Source: Prosthecodimorpha hirschii (GTDB taxonomy: Bacteria > Pseudomonadota > Alphaproteobacteria > Rhizobiales > Ancalomicrobiaceae). Taken from it: a stretch of DNA of 64,000 nt. Position 1 is the first letter of the stretch, and each line of letters begins with the position of its first letter. The notes beneath the pieces were generated by a model. The model ran no database searches, was not told where the DNA came from, and was given only the letters and a program-made list of their open reading frames with translations. The DNA is taken from NCBI RefSeq assembly GCF_001305515.1, contig NZ_LJYW01000001.1, positions 2,180,911-2,244,910 of the forward strand, given 5' to 3'. The position numbers were made by a program, and so were the translations under genes. Positions 54,732 through 63,544 of this stretch are shown one piece after another.

Positions 54732-55865
54732 ATGACTTCGGGATGTGGGGCATTGCGTTCGATGGGCGGTGGCGAAATCGGGGCTGGAGCCGGGATACTG
54801 GCCGCACAGCAGGTTCGCGCGCTCGCCGCGGCCGGCGCCATCGTCACCGAGCGCGTCTTCGACACCGACCAGATCCAGCCGGCCAGTCTCGATCTCCGGC
54901 TCGGCACCGTCGCCTACCGGGTCCGCGCCAGCTTCCTGCCCGGCCCCGGCCAGCGCGTCGCCGACAAGATCGACCAGCTGCGGCTGCACGAGATCGACCT
55001 CTCGACCGGGGCGGTGCTGGAGACCGGCTGCGTCTACATCGTGCCCTTGATGGAAAATCTCGCCCTGCCGGCCGACATCGCCGCCTCGGCCAATCCGAAG
55101 AGCTCGACCGGCCGGCTCGACGTGTTCACGCGCGTCATCGTCGACGAGGGCCGCGCCTTCGACACCATCCCGGCCGGCTATCGCGGCCCGCTCTTTCTCG
55201 AAGTCTCGCCGCGCACCTTCCCGGTCCTGGTCCGGGCCGGCTCGCGCCTGTCGCAGATCCGCTTCCGCCGCGGCGATGCGCGCCTGACCGACGCCGAGCT
55301 GGTGGCCCTGCATGCCAGCGACCGGCTGGTCGACCAGGCCGACCCGGTGCTGGTCGACGGGGTCTCGCTGTCGATCGACCTGGAGGGCGCCGGGCCGGAC
55401 CGGCTGGTCGGCTACCGCGCCCGCCGGCACAGCGCGGTGGTCGATGTCGACCGCAAGGCGGCGCTCGACGTGCTCGACTTCTGGGATCCGATCCGGCGGC
55501 GGGGGCCGGCCAGCCTGATCCTCGACCCGGACGAATTCTACATCCTGGTCAGCCGCGAGGCGGTGCATGTGCCGCCGAGCCATGCGGCCGAGATGGTGCC
55601 GTTCGATCCGCTGGTCGGCGAGTTCCGCGTCCACTATGCCGGCTTCTTCGATCCGGGCTTCGGTCATGCCGGGGCCGGCGGCGCCGGCTCGCGCGCGGTG
55701 CTCGAGGTGCGCAGCCACGAGGTGCCCTTCATCCTGGATCATGGCCAGACCATCGGCCGGCTGGTCTACGAGCGCATGGCCGAGCGCCCCGAGCGGGTCT
55801 ACGGCGAGGTCGGCTCCAACTATCAGGCGCAGGGCCTGAAGCTCTCCAAGCATTTCCGTTTCTGA
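54732..55865 (+). CDS. dcd: dCTP deaminase, bimodular alphaproteobacterial form
   Basis: A 377-residue protein, about twice the size of E. coli Dcd (193). It carries two trimeric-dUTPase-like modules: the first has IQPASLDLRLG and ANPKSSTGRLDVFTRVI, the second has FYILVSREAVHVPPSHAAEM and ends in GSNYQAQGLKLSKHFRF, the conserved C-terminal arm. The long form is annotated as 2'-deoxycytidine 5'-triphosphate deaminase in Alphaproteobacteria and supplies dUTP for thymidylate. The first ATG (54732) is given; ATG 54762 is an alternative. It is divergent from the metZ riboswitch. Confidence 0.88.
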   Translation: MTSGCGALRSMGGGEIGAGAGILAAQQVRALAAAGAIVTERVFDTDQIQPASLDLRLGTVAYRVRASFLPGPGQRVADKIDQLRLHEIDLSTGAVLETGCVYIVPLMENLALPADIAASANPKSSTGRLDVFTRVIVDEGRAFDTIPAGYRGPLFLEVSPRTFPVLVRAGSRLSQIRFRRGDARLTDAELVALHASDRLVDQADPVLVDGVSLSIDLEGAGPDRLVGYRARRHSAVVDVDRKAALDVLDFWDPIRRRGPASLILDPDEFYILVSREAVHVPPSHAAEMVPFDPLVGEFRVHYAGFFDPGFGHAGAGGAGSRAVLEVRSHEVPFILDHGQTIGRLVYERMAERPERVYGEVGSNYQAQGLKLSKHFRF

Positions 55866-55961
55866 GGGCGGGGCTGCCCCGCCGGTATCTTGATGCCGCA
55901 CCCGACCGTTCCCACGTCTTAAGGACAGGAGGGTCGCGAGGCGACCGCCGGGGAGACCGAC

Positions 55962-56774
55962 ATGACGCCGCAGGAATCCGACATCATCCACGACATCTTC
56001 GCGCGTGTCCGTCAGATGGGACCGGCCCCCTACGATCCGGCCGCCCGGGCGGCGGTCGAGGCGGCGGTGGCGCGCGATCCGGAGGCGCTGCTCGGACTGG
56101 TGCGGGCGATCGTCGCGCTCGACCGCGAGCGTCAGGCGCTGATCGACGAAGCCGAGCGCCTGCGCGCCGAACTGGCCGCCGTCGACGCCCAGCCGCAGGG
56201 GAGCGGCCAGGGTGGCCTGTTCGGCGACAGCGCCGGCCCGTTCGGCCATCCGGGTGCCCCGGACGGCTCCTCGCGCCCGCCCGAACGGCGCGAGCCCTGG
56301 GGCAGCGCCCCCTGGGGCACCGCGCGGACGGACCGATCCGTGCCCCCGCCCCCGCCGGGCCCGTGGACCGGATCCAATCCGGGTTCCTCGGACGGATGGG
56401 GTCGGCCCGGGCCGCAGCCGGGCCCCATGTCCGCACCGGGACCCGTGCCGGCTCCTGGCCCCTGGGGGACGCGCACCGACCCCGGCCCGGGCGGATTGCC
56501 GACGCCGACGCCGCCGCAAGGGTCGGGCGGCAGCGTGCTCGGCACGGTCATCGGGGCCGCGACCGGCATCGCCGGCGGCGTCTTCGCCTACGAGGCGCTG
56601 AAGGGCCTGTTCGGCGGTTCGAATCATGCCGGCGGCGGCAGCCTGTTCGGCGGCGACGCCCATGCCTCCGAAAGCGGCGGCGGCAAGTCGGGCACCGATG
56701 ATTTCGTCACCGGCGGCGGCATCGGCGGCGGCGGCGACGATTTCAGCTTCTTCGACGACGATCTCGACAACTGA
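55962..56774 (+). CDS. DUF2076 family protein
   Basis: A 270-residue protein. The N-terminal helical domain (about 1-75, TPQESDIIHDIFARVRQM) is the DUF2076 signature. A Pro/Gly-rich low-complexity middle (about 80-190) is followed by a glycine-rich hydrophobic helix (VLGTVIGAATGIAGGVFAYEAL) and a C-terminal tail rich in Gly and Asp. Some family members are described as periplasmic ligand-binding sensors; no ligand can be assigned here. AGGAGGGTCG-like sequence lies some 30 bases upstream, a weak match for spacing. Confidence 0.8.
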   Translation: MTPQESDIIHDIFARVRQMGPAPYDPAARAAVEAAVARDPEALLGLVRAIVALDRERQALIDEAERLRAELAAVDAQPQGSGQGGLFGDSAGPFGHPGAPDGSSRPPERREPWGSAPWGTARTDRSVPPPPPGPWTGSNPGSSDGWGRPGPQPGPMSAPGPVPAPGPWGTRTDPGPGGLPTPTPPQGSGGSVLGTVIGAATGIAGGVFAYEALKGLFGGSNHAGGGSLFGGDAHASESGGGKSGTDDFVTGGGIGGGGDDFSFFDDDLDN

Positions 56775-57098
56775 GCCCATCGCTTTTTCCGAATGCGAAT
56801 TTCCCCGCCGGCCGGCCGGACCCCCCGAGCCGACCGGCGCGCCGAAGCGGCCGCCGCGCGGCTCCGATCACGAAGTCTTTCAAATCGTGACACTGCAGTT
56901 AGACTCTGGCGCTGCGTTGCAGCAACGCTTGGCGCCCGCGTTCGTCTCCGATCTTCTTGAATTCCATAGAATAATTTTTGCCGTAATTGCGTATTCGAAA
57001 GCCTTTTGAGCGCCCCAATCCGCCATTAACCCTCATCGTCGGGCGGCCCTGCTGTATAGCAGGGTCGCACGGGGAAAAAGAACGCAATGGAGGGATGG
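56775..57098. other. gene-free stretch before ybdK-like gene, with a hairpin
   Basis: The 324 bases include a lower-GC patch (56890-57000) and a short perfect hairpin CCCTGCT-GTAT-AGCAGGG at 57047-57064, 35 bases before the next start. No T-run follows, so it is more likely a leader structure or operator than a terminator. Confidence 0.45.
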
Positions 57099-58268
57099 AT
57101 GGCTTCCGACTACACGTTCGGAATCGAAGAGGAATTTTTCGTCGTGGATGCCGCGACGATGAATTCCGTCAGGACCTTGCCCCCCCAATTCCTGACCCGC
57201 TGCCGCGACCGGCTGGGCGATCGCGTCTCGCTGGAGCTGCTCCAGTCGCAGATCGAGACGCAGACGGTGCCGCATCGGCATGCCGCCGACGCGCTGGCCG
57301 AACTGAAGGAACTGCGCGACGGCGTCGGCGATGTCGCCGACGGTTTCGGCTTCCGCCTGATCGCCGCCGGCACGCATCCCTTCGCCGAATGGCAGGCACA
57401 GCGCCATACCGAGCGGGCGCGCTACCGCATGGTCATGAACGACCTGCAGATGCTCGGCTACCGCAACCTCCTGTGCGGCACCCATGTCCATGTCGCGCTG
57501 CCGGACCCGGAGCGGCGGGTCACGCTGATGACGCGGACGATGCCGTACCTGCCGCTGTTCCTGGCGCTGTCGACCTCCTCGCCCTTCTGGTGCGGCAAGT
57601 CGACCGGGCTCTTATCCTACCGTCCGGCTGCCTATGACGAGTTGCCGCGCACCGGCCTGCCGCCTGTCTTCCTGGGCGACGAGGACTACCGCGCCTATCT
57701 GGACTCGATGACCGCCGGCGGGGTCATCCCGGATGCCAGCTACATCTGGTGGTCGATCCGGCCGTCCATGGCCCATCCGACGCTCGAACTGCGCATTGCC
57801 GACGCCTGCACGGTGCCGGAGGATGCGGTCGCCATCGCGATGCTGTTCCGCGCCCTGGTCGCCCGTCTCGACCGCGACCCGGATTACGGCGTGCCGGTCG
57901 ATGCGGTGGTGCGCGCGATCACCGAGGAGAACCGCTGGCGCATCCAGCGCGGCGGGCTGGATGCGCGCATCGTCGATCCGGCCAGCCGCACGCCGCTCCT
58001 GGTCCGGCTGGCGATCCGCCGCCTGGTCAAGGACCTGATGCCGGACGCCCGCCGCATCGGCCGGGCCGAGGATCTCGACGGCGTCAAGGCGATCCTGGAT
58101 TTCGGCACCAGCGCGCACCGTCAGCTGGAGGTGTTCGGCAATGCCCGCGAGGCCGACCAGACCCGCGAGGAAGCGCTCTACCGAGTCGCCACCTGGCTGG
58201 CCCGCGCCACGATCGGCGTCGGCGGCATCGCCACCGCACCGATGCCGCACGCCGCCGTCATGCATTGA
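57099..58268 (+). CDS. ybdK: YbdK-type carboxylate-amine ligase (glutamate-cysteine ligase 2 family)
   Basis: A 389-residue member of the GCS2 group. Signatures are DYTFGIEEEFFVVD at the N-terminus (metal/ATP glutamates), LCGTHVHVALPD, SSPFWCGKSTGLLSYRP and HPTLELRIADACTVPEDAVA. E. coli YbdK has weak gamma-glutamylcysteine synthetase activity. ATG 57099 has GGAGGGATGG six bases upstream, so it is preferred to ATG 57087. The TGA stop is the first triplet of repeat copy C. Confidence 0.88.
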   Translation: MASDYTFGIEEEFFVVDAATMNSVRTLPPQFLTRCRDRLGDRVSLELLQSQIETQTVPHRHAADALAELKELRDGVGDVADGFGFRLIAAGTHPFAEWQAQRHTERARYRMVMNDLQMLGYRNLLCGTHVHVALPDPERRVTLMTRTMPYLPLFLALSTSSPFWCGKSTGLLSYRPAAYDELPRTGLPPVFLGDEDYRAYLDSMTAGGVIPDASYIWWSIRPSMAHPTLELRIADACTVPEDAVAIAMLFRALVARLDRDPDYGVPVDAVVRAITEENRWRIQRGGLDARIVDPASRTPLLVRLAIRRLVKDLMPDARRIGRAEDLDGVKAILDFGTSAHRQLEVFGNAREADQTREEALYRVATWLARATIGVGGIATAPMPHAAVMH

Positions 58269-58393
58269 TGCCGACGGTCATTGAAAATGATCGTCGGCAT
58301 TCAGGACGCGAATTTCTCATGCCCTTGTCGCCCATGAGAAATTCGCGTTGCCTCAACGGCCCGATGCGTCAGCATCCTGGGCCGTCGGCATGA
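58266..58393 (+). repeat. 128-bp multi-hairpin repeat, copy C
   Basis: It begins TGATGCCGACGG, where TGA is the stop of the ybdK-like gene, and ends GTCGGCATGA. Outer arms TGCCGACGG (58269-58277) and CCGTCGGCA (58382-58390) pair perfectly. Inside are CCGACGGTCATT/AATGATCGTCGG, a perfect 15-bp stem CGCGAATTTCTCATG (58307-58321) with CATGAGAAATTCGCG (58333-58347), and ACGGCCC/GGGCCGT. It lies in the gap to the convergent Cys-rich gene. Confidence 0.9.
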
Positions 58394-58452
58394 CGTGCCG
58401 ACGCCGCCCGGATCGGGGGCTCGATCCGGACGGCGCCGCCTGCGGCCTCAAC

Positions 58453-58914
58453 TCATGGCCGCAGTTGCTCTGACGCTGCATCCAACGTTCGGATACAGGC
58501 CTGGGAGACGGCAGGCCGCTGCCCATCCAGACAGGCGATCATCCGCCCGCCGCCGGGTGCAATGCCGGGACAGAGCCGGCGCGCATCGGCCGCGCAGGCC
58601 ATCACGGTCAGTTCGGCGGATTTCGCGCGGTCGATGAAGGCGCGGCAGCCCGGTTCGAGCGCAGCGCGGCGATCGATCAGGCATTGTGCCAGCCGGCCGC
58701 CGCCGGGCGTGATGCCGGCGCAATGGCGGGCGACATCCGCACCGCACAGGCGCATGGCCTCGCCGCCGCCGAGGCGCCACGGGCCCGGTTCGAAACTCCA
58801 GGCCGTCGCAGGCGCCGCCAGGGCGGCGAGCACCACCGCCAGAGCCGCAATGTGGCGCGCAGGAGCCGGCCTGCGGGCCGGGGTCCGGGCGGCGACGGAT
58901 TGAACGCGGGTCAT
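58453..58914 (-). CDS. secreted cysteine-rich-repeat (GLG1-like) protein
   Basis: A 153-residue protein with a signal peptide (about 19-39, ALAVVLAALAAPATAWS) and two copies of a C-x5-7-C motif block: RLCGADVARHCAGITPGGGR with LAQCL, and MACAADARRLCPGIAPGGGR with MIACL. The R-x-C-pGGGR pattern is the cysteine-rich (GLG1-type) repeat seen in some bacterial exported proteins. The function is unknown. ATG 58914 is chosen because GGAGGAAAGGCC lies upstream. Confidence 0.72.
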   Translation of the reverse strand: MTRVQSVAARTPARRPAPARHIAALAVVLAALAAPATAWSFEPGPWRLGGGEAMRLCGADVARHCAGITPGGGRLAQCLIDRRAALEPGCRAFIDRAKSAELTVMACAADARRLCPGIAPGGGRMIACLDGQRPAVSQACIRTLDAASEQLRP

Positions 58915-58993
58915 GGCCTTTCCTCCGGTTCGCCCGGCCGGCCGCGGCCGAAGCGCGAAGCTCCAGGACGCGGTCGGCGGCATGCGATGCGTG

Positions 58994-59308
58994 TCAGCGG
59001 GTCACGCGGTAGGTGTGGGTCGTGGTCCGGCCGGCCGGGCCGGTATAGGTCGCCTGGCCGGTGCAGACGCCGCCCGCGCAGCTGGAGGACCCGGTCCGGC
59101 TGACCGTGTTGCCGGCCGGGCCGGTGACGCTGCCGGTCGACGAGCAGCTGCCGTTGGCGCAGCTGCGCGAACCCTGGCTGGTATAGACGCCGCCGGCCGG
59201 GCCGGTCCAGGTGCCGGAGCGCTGGAAGGCTTCCGCGCCGGTCGAGACGGCGAGCGACAGCGCGAAGGCGGCGGGGGCGAGCGCGAAGAGCTTGGCGATC
59301 ATCTGCAT
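58994..59308 (-). CDS. secreted repeat protein (TGPAG-type repeats)
   Basis: A 104-residue exported protein with a signal peptide (about 1-27, APAAFALSLAVSTGAEA) and three repeats built as TGPAG-x-(V/T), a Ser/Thr run and C-A-x-G-x-C: GTWTGPAGGVYTSQGS, GSVTGPAGNTVSRTGS and ATYTGPAGRTTTHTY, with cysteine pairs SCANGSC and SCAGGVC. The function is unknown; a cell-envelope or extracellular role is inferred. AAGGAGACC precedes ATG 59308. Confidence 0.72.
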   Translation of the reverse strand: MQMIAKLFALAPAAFALSLAVSTGAEAFQRSGTWTGPAGGVYTSQGSRSCANGSCSSTGSVTGPAGNTVSRTGSSSCAGGVCTGQATYTGPAGRTTTHTYRVTR

Positions 59309-59467
59309 GGTGGTCTCCTTCGTTGGGGCGCCGTCGTCCGGCGATGACGAGGAGAATGCCGCCGCTCCTTTGCACGGCTTTTGCCGATCCGGCCCCGGAT
59401 CGTAACGAAGTGTTGCATCCCGATCGGCCAGGCTCGCGCTTCCGGCTCCCATCCGTAGGATCGCGCC

Positions 59468-60172
59468 ATGACCGACATGCCGCGCGTCGTCGTCGTCGAA
59501 GACGACCCCGAAATCCGCACCCTGGTCCGCGACTATCTGCGCCGGCAGGGCTTCCGCGTCGACATCGCCGATGGCGGTGCCGGGCTCGACCGCCTGCTCG
59601 CCCAATACGGCCCGCCGGACCTGATCGTGCTCGACGTGATGCTGCCCGGCGAGGACGGCTTCGCCATCTGCCGCCGGCTGCGCGTCGCCTCGCGCGTGCC
59701 GATCATCATGCTGACCGCGCGCGGCGACGATATCGACCGCATTCTCGGCCTGGAGATGGGCGCCGACGACTATCTCGCCAAGCCGTTCAACCCGCGCGAG
59801 CTGGTCGCCCGCATGCGCGCGGTGCTGCGGCGGACCGAGCCGCAGCCGATCGCGGACCGGCGCCGCTTCGCCGCCGGGCCGATCACGGTCGATCTCGATG
59901 CACGCAGCGTCGCGACCGCCGAAGGCCGACCGATCGACCTGACCGGGGCCGAATTCGACCTGCTCGCCTGCTTCGTCACCCGGCCGGGGCGGGTCCTGTC
60001 GCGCGACCAGCTGATGGACTGGACCCGCGGCCGCCGCGCCGAGGCGCTCGACCGGACCATCGACGTGCAGATGAGCCGGCTGCGCAAGAAGATCGAGGTC
60101 GGCGGCGAACCGCTGATCAAGACCGCCCGCGGCGTCGGCTACGTGCTGGCGGTCGCCGTGACGGAGGCCTGA
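59468..60172 (+). CDS. OmpR-type response regulator
   Basis: A 234-residue regulator. The receiver (about 1-120) has EDD at 11-13, Asp56 in LIVLDVMLPGEDGF, MLTARGDD and KPFNPREL. The winged helix (about 135-228) has LTGAEFDLLACFV and RTIDVQMSRLRKKI. It forms a pair with the kinase that starts one base after its stop. The sequence resembles the AdeR/OmpR-like regulators common in Alphaproteobacteria; the regulon is unknown. Confidence 0.92.
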   Translation: MTDMPRVVVVEDDPEIRTLVRDYLRRQGFRVDIADGGAGLDRLLAQYGPPDLIVLDVMLPGEDGFAICRRLRVASRVPIIMLTARGDDIDRILGLEMGADDYLAKPFNPRELVARMRAVLRRTEPQPIADRRRFAAGPITVDLDARSVATAEGRPIDLTGAEFDLLACFVTRPGRVLSRDQLMDWTRGRRAEALDRTIDVQMSRLRKKIEVGGEPLIKTARGVGYVLAVAVTEA

Positions 60173-60173
60173 C

Positions 60174-61541
60174 ATGCCGGGCCGCCTCGGCTTCGTCGGC
60201 CGGCTGGTGCTGATCCTGCTGATGCTTCTGCTCGCCTTCGCGGCCCTGGCGGTGGCGGTCTCCTTCACGGCGCGCGAACGCCGGGCCGCCAGCGCGGAAC
60301 GCTTCCCGATCCCGGCCCAGGTCGCCGCCATCGTGGCCCTGATCGAGAGCCAGCCGTCCGGGGAGCCGAGCCTGCTGACCCGCGCGACCAGTTCCGACAG
60401 CTTCTCGGTCGCGATCGTGCCCGACGCCCCGGTCTCGGTCCCGCCCGAACAGCGCATGCCGGCGATCGAATGGCTGATCGGACAGTATCTCGAAACCCTG
60501 CCCGACCGGGCCGTCGTCGCCTACCGGCCGGCGCCGCCCGCGGACGGTCCGCTGGCGCGGCTCGCCGAGCGGCTCGATCTCGCCGGCCGGACCCCGATCG
60601 CGATCGCGGTCGAACTGGTCGATGGCCGCTGGGCCCTGTTCGAACTGCGCGGCAATGCGGTCCGGCGCATCTTCGGCGTGCCCGCCGGCTTCTGGATCGG
60701 CGTCGTCGGCTTCCTGTTTGCGGCGATCGCCCTGTGGGCGGTGGTGCGCGAGGCCCGGCCGCTGTCGGAACTGGCCCGGTCGGTCGAGGATTTCGCCGCC
60801 AAGGGCGAGCCGTCGCGGGTCTCGCCACGCGGCGCGCCCGACATCCGCCGGCTGATCGACGCCTCCAACGCCATGCAGACCCGCATCGCCGCGCTGATCA
60901 AGGGCCGCAGCATGCTGATCGGCGCGATCGGCCACGACCTGAAGACCTACATCACCCGGCTCCGCCTGCGCGTCGAGGCGATCGAGGCCGACGAGCAGCG
61001 CGAGCGCGCCGCGCGCGATCTCGACGACATGACGACCATGATCGACGAGGCGCTGGCGCTGGCCCGCGGAACCGGCGCCCCGGACCACCGCGAGCCGATC
61101 GACCTCGCCGCCCTTCTCGACGAGGCCGTCGCCGGACGGCCGCTGGCCGCGATCGAGTTTGCGCCGTCCCAGGCCCGTTCGCCGGCCGATGGGCCGGTCC
61201 GGGTCTCCGGCGATCCGGTGGCGCTCGCCCGGGTGATCGGCAACCTGCTCGACAATGCCGGCCGCTACGCCGCCCGCTGCCGCGTGGCGCTGGCGCGCGA
61301 GGGGCGGACGGTTTCCGTAACGGTCGAGGACGACGGCCCAGGCATTCCGGAGGCGGAGCGCGAGGCGGTGTTCGAGCCCTTCTACCGGCTGGAACGCTCG
61401 CGCAACCGGTCAACCGGCGGCACCGGCCTCGGCCTCGCCATCGCGCGTCAGATCGTCGAAGCCCATCGCGGCACGATCGCGCTCGACCGCAGTCCGGCGC
61501 TCGGCGGCGCCCGGTTCGTCGTCCGTCTGCCGGCCGCGTGA
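60174..61541 (+). CDS. EnvZ-like sensor histidine kinase
   Basis: A 455-residue kinase. Two membrane spans (about 8-31 and 172-192) flank a periplasmic sensor of about 140 residues. A HAMP (about 192-245) leads to the H-box IGAIGHDLKTYITRLRLR with His254, where the usual TP after Leu is TY. The ATPase domain has NLLDNAGRYA, DDGPGIPE, YRLERSRNRSTGGTGLGLAI. It follows the OmpR-type gene by one base, so the pair is co-transcribed. The signal is unknown. Confidence 0.92.
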   Translation: MPGRLGFVGRLVLILLMLLLAFAALAVAVSFTARERRAASAERFPIPAQVAAIVALIESQPSGEPSLLTRATSSDSFSVAIVPDAPVSVPPEQRMPAIEWLIGQYLETLPDRAVVAYRPAPPADGPLARLAERLDLAGRTPIAIAVELVDGRWALFELRGNAVRRIFGVPAGFWIGVVGFLFAAIALWAVVREARPLSELARSVEDFAAKGEPSRVSPRGAPDIRRLIDASNAMQTRIAALIKGRSMLIGAIGHDLKTYITRLRLRVEAIEADEQRERAARDLDDMTTMIDEALALARGTGAPDHREPIDLAALLDEAVAGRPLAAIEFAPSQARSPADGPVRVSGDPVALARVIGNLLDNAGRYAARCRVALAREGRTVSVTVEDDGPGIPEAEREAVFEPFYRLERSRNRSTGGTGLGLAIARQIVEAHRGTIALDRSPALGGARFVVRLPAA

Positions 61542-61639
61542 CGCGCCCCGCAATGCCGACGCAACAGGGCGCGACATCGCGCGGAAACGATCCTGTCCTA
61601 GACGGACCGGCACCGACACGATCCTCCCCGGAGCCCGCC

Positions 61640-62107
61640 ATGCCGTCGCCCGCCCCCCGTTGCGCCCTCCTCGCCTTCCTCGCCCTGCTGCCGGCCGGCG
61701 GCGCCTTTGCGTCGGCCTCGCTCGACTGCACCATCGCGGACGCGGCCGTCGAGGCGAGCGCGAGCGCCGTCCTCGCCCATGGCCTGCCGGCACCGCTCTC
61801 CAACGTCGCCGGCGAGATCACGCTGAAATCCGCCAAGGGCCTGCCGGCCCTGCCGCCGAAGACGGCCTTCGAGGGCGAGCATCTGGCCCATTCCTGGGTG
61901 CTCGGCCGGGACGTGAAACTCCAGTTCTACCGCGAGCTCGACGGCGACGGCGTCACCGCGCTCGATCTGGTCATCGAGGTCCGCCAGGCCGGGAGCGACG
62001 AGGAATCCCCCTATCGCGGCCGCTACACGCTCAAGGCCTCCTGGGTCGACAAGGGCGAGGCGAAGTCCAAGACCTTCTCGGGCAAGGCCGTCTGCACGGC
62101 GGGGTGA
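61640..62107 (+). CDS. secreted hypothetical protein
   Basis: A 155-residue protein with a signal peptide (about 1-25, LLAFLALLPAGGAFASA) and two cysteines, one near each end (LDCTIAD and KAVCTAG), that could form a disulphide. The mature part is beta-rich and acidic. No family is recognised. It follows the two-component pair by 98 bases on the same strand and may be co-regulated, which is inference. A bidirectional terminator lies downstream. Confidence 0.6.
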   Translation: MPSPAPRCALLAFLALLPAGGAFASASLDCTIADAAVEASASAVLAHGLPAPLSNVAGEITLKSAKGLPALPPKTAFEGEHLAHSWVLGRDVKLQFYRELDGDGVTALDLVIEVRQAGSDEESPYRGRYTLKASWVDKGEAKSKTFSGKAVCTAG

Positions 62108-62161
62108 CGGCCCGCCGTGGCGGCGCGGCTCGCCGACCGGAAGCCGTCCCTCCTCGCCATG

Positions 62162-62212
62162 GAAAAAGCCCGCGCCCGGATGGGGTCCGGGGCGCGGGCA
62201 AGTCGGGCTTTT
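62162..62212. terminator. bidirectional intrinsic terminator
   Basis: AAAAAGCCCGCGCCCGGA faces TCCGGGGCGCGGGC with a short GGGG loop and one bulge, and CGGGCTTTT follows. It has A-run and T-run flanks on both sides, as expected between convergent genes ending at 62107 and 62280. Confidence 0.78.
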
Positions 62213-62279
62213 GGGAGGAGAATTCCGGGCCTTGGCAGCGGACCGGCGAGCGGCTGGGAGACCGATCGCCGGCGCCGGA

Positions 62280-62570
62280 TCAGCGGCAGCGCATGGTGCG
62301 CTTGTAGTGCGGGCGGCCGTAGTAGTCGTAGTGCGAGAAGACCACGCGGGTCACGCAGAAGAGGTCGTTGCGGCCGTCATTGTAGACGACGCGGCCGGAA
62401 TTGCCGTTGACGATCAGGAGCCGGTCCTCGGCGGACAGGTCGTCGCCCGACACGGTGCTCTCGAAGGTCTTGGAGGCGACGAAATCATTGTCGTCGGCCC
62501 GGGCGGTGTTGAGGGTCGCGGTCGCGGCGACCAGGGCGAAGGCGGCGATGGTGGCGAACTTGCGGATCAT
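62280..62570 (-). CDS. small secreted protein with C-terminal Cys pair
   Basis: A 96-residue exported protein. The signal peptide (about 1-25, FATIAAFALVAATATLNTARA) is followed by a beta-rich part (LLIVNGNSGRVVYNDGRNDL) and the tail CVTRVVFSHYDYYGRPHYKR then TMRC. It shares the C-[YW]GxP-C end with the small secreted proteins at 34417 and 39794, but not their YxPGYY stretch. ATG 62570 follows AAGGAGTTCGCC. Confidence 0.68.
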   Translation of the reverse strand: MIRKFATIAAFALVAATATLNTARADDNDFVASKTFESTVSGDDLSAEDRLLIVNGNSGRVVYNDGRNDLFCVTRVVFSHYDYYGRPHYKRTMRCR

Positions 62571-62645
62571 GGCGAACTCCTTGGGGCTTGGCTGGCTTCC
62601 GGGGTCCGGCACCGTCCTTGGCGCCGTCCGTTGAAATCACAATGC

Positions 62646-62776
62646 ATGCAGTTCGGCCGGCCGAAAAGGGGCCTCTCCTCCAATCGGATGGGAAGGGGCG
62701 CCGGCCGCCCGGAACCCGCGGCACGCTGGCCAGAACTGGCCCGGCATGGCACCCTCTTCGCGAGCCCGAACTGCAT
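62646..62776. repeat. 11-bp inverted repeat bracketing the leader of the membrane gene
   Basis: ATGCAGTTCGG (62646-62656) and CCGAACTGCAT (62766-62776) are perfect complements 109 bases apart. They frame the region upstream of ATG 62802 and could close a long leader stem or be a binding site pair. An in-frame ATG at 62646 is the first base triplet of the left arm but has no ribosome site. Confidence 0.5.
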
Positions 62777-62801
62777 CCGTGACCGACGGGAGGGTTCAGC
62801 G

Positions 62802-63491
62802 ATGGAAGCCGACACATCCGCAAACGAAGACGGGCCGGCACCCGACCGGCCGCGGCGGCGATGGCCCACTCTCGTGGTCGCGCTGGCCGTTTGTGCCGTC
62901 GGCCTCTGGGTGCAGTCGATCGATGCGCAGACCGTCATCCGGGCCTCCCGGCAGGCCATCGACTCGCTCGACGCCTTCGACCCGCTCTCGGTGCTGGACG
63001 CCTATGCGGCTGAGATCATGCACTGCGGGCCGACCACCACCATCGGCGGCGCGCCGGCCGGGTTCGGCTGCACGTATGAGAATCCCTGGAATCCGGTCAC
63101 CTATATCGTCGCCGTGCCGAAGACCGTCGGGGTCTTGTGGTCGAGAGCGAGCGGGCCGGGCGCGATCGTGCTTCTCGTTCTCCTCCTGACCGCGATCCCG
63201 CTCGCCTATGCCGGCGGCAAGCGACTGTTCGACCGGCAGGGCGACCTGACCGTCGTCGATGCCGCGCTGATCGCCATGGCGGCGCCCGTGCTGGCCAGCC
63301 TGATGGCCCTGGCGGCGAAATGGATCGCCATCGCGACCTTGGCGGCCTTCGGGGCGGCCGTCTCGCTGTGGCTGACCCTTTCGTCCATCATCGGCATGGT
63401 TTCGGCCGTGATCGCCTTCGTCAAGAAGGTCGATCGGACCGCGGATCGCCTCGAACAGGCGCAGGACTGGCTGACGCGGCGCCGGCGCTGA
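62802..63491 (+). CDS. multi-span membrane protein of unknown function
   Basis: A 229-residue protein with a charged N-terminus, four or five membrane spans (about 22-42, 122-141, 158-178 and 180-212) and a C-terminal charged helix (KKVDRTADRLEQAQDWLTRR). Between spans 1 and 2 is a likely periplasmic loop with two cysteines (HCGPTTTIGGAPAGFGCTYE). No family is recognised. GGGAGGG 8-12 bases before ATG 62802 supports that start over ATG 62646. Confidence 0.6.
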   Translation: MEADTSANEDGPAPDRPRRRWPTLVVALAVCAVGLWVQSIDAQTVIRASRQAIDSLDAFDPLSVLDAYAAEIMHCGPTTTIGGAPAGFGCTYENPWNPVTYIVAVPKTVGVLWSRASGPGAIVLLVLLLTAIPLAYAGGKRLFDRQGDLTVVDAALIAMAAPVLASLMALAAKWIAIATLAAFGAAVSLWLTLSSIIGMVSAVIAFVKKVDRTADRLEQAQDWLTRRRR

Positions 63492-63544
63492 ACCTCCGCC
63501 GACCGGCCCCAGGACCCCAAGTCCCCAAGAGAGAAATTGCCCCC

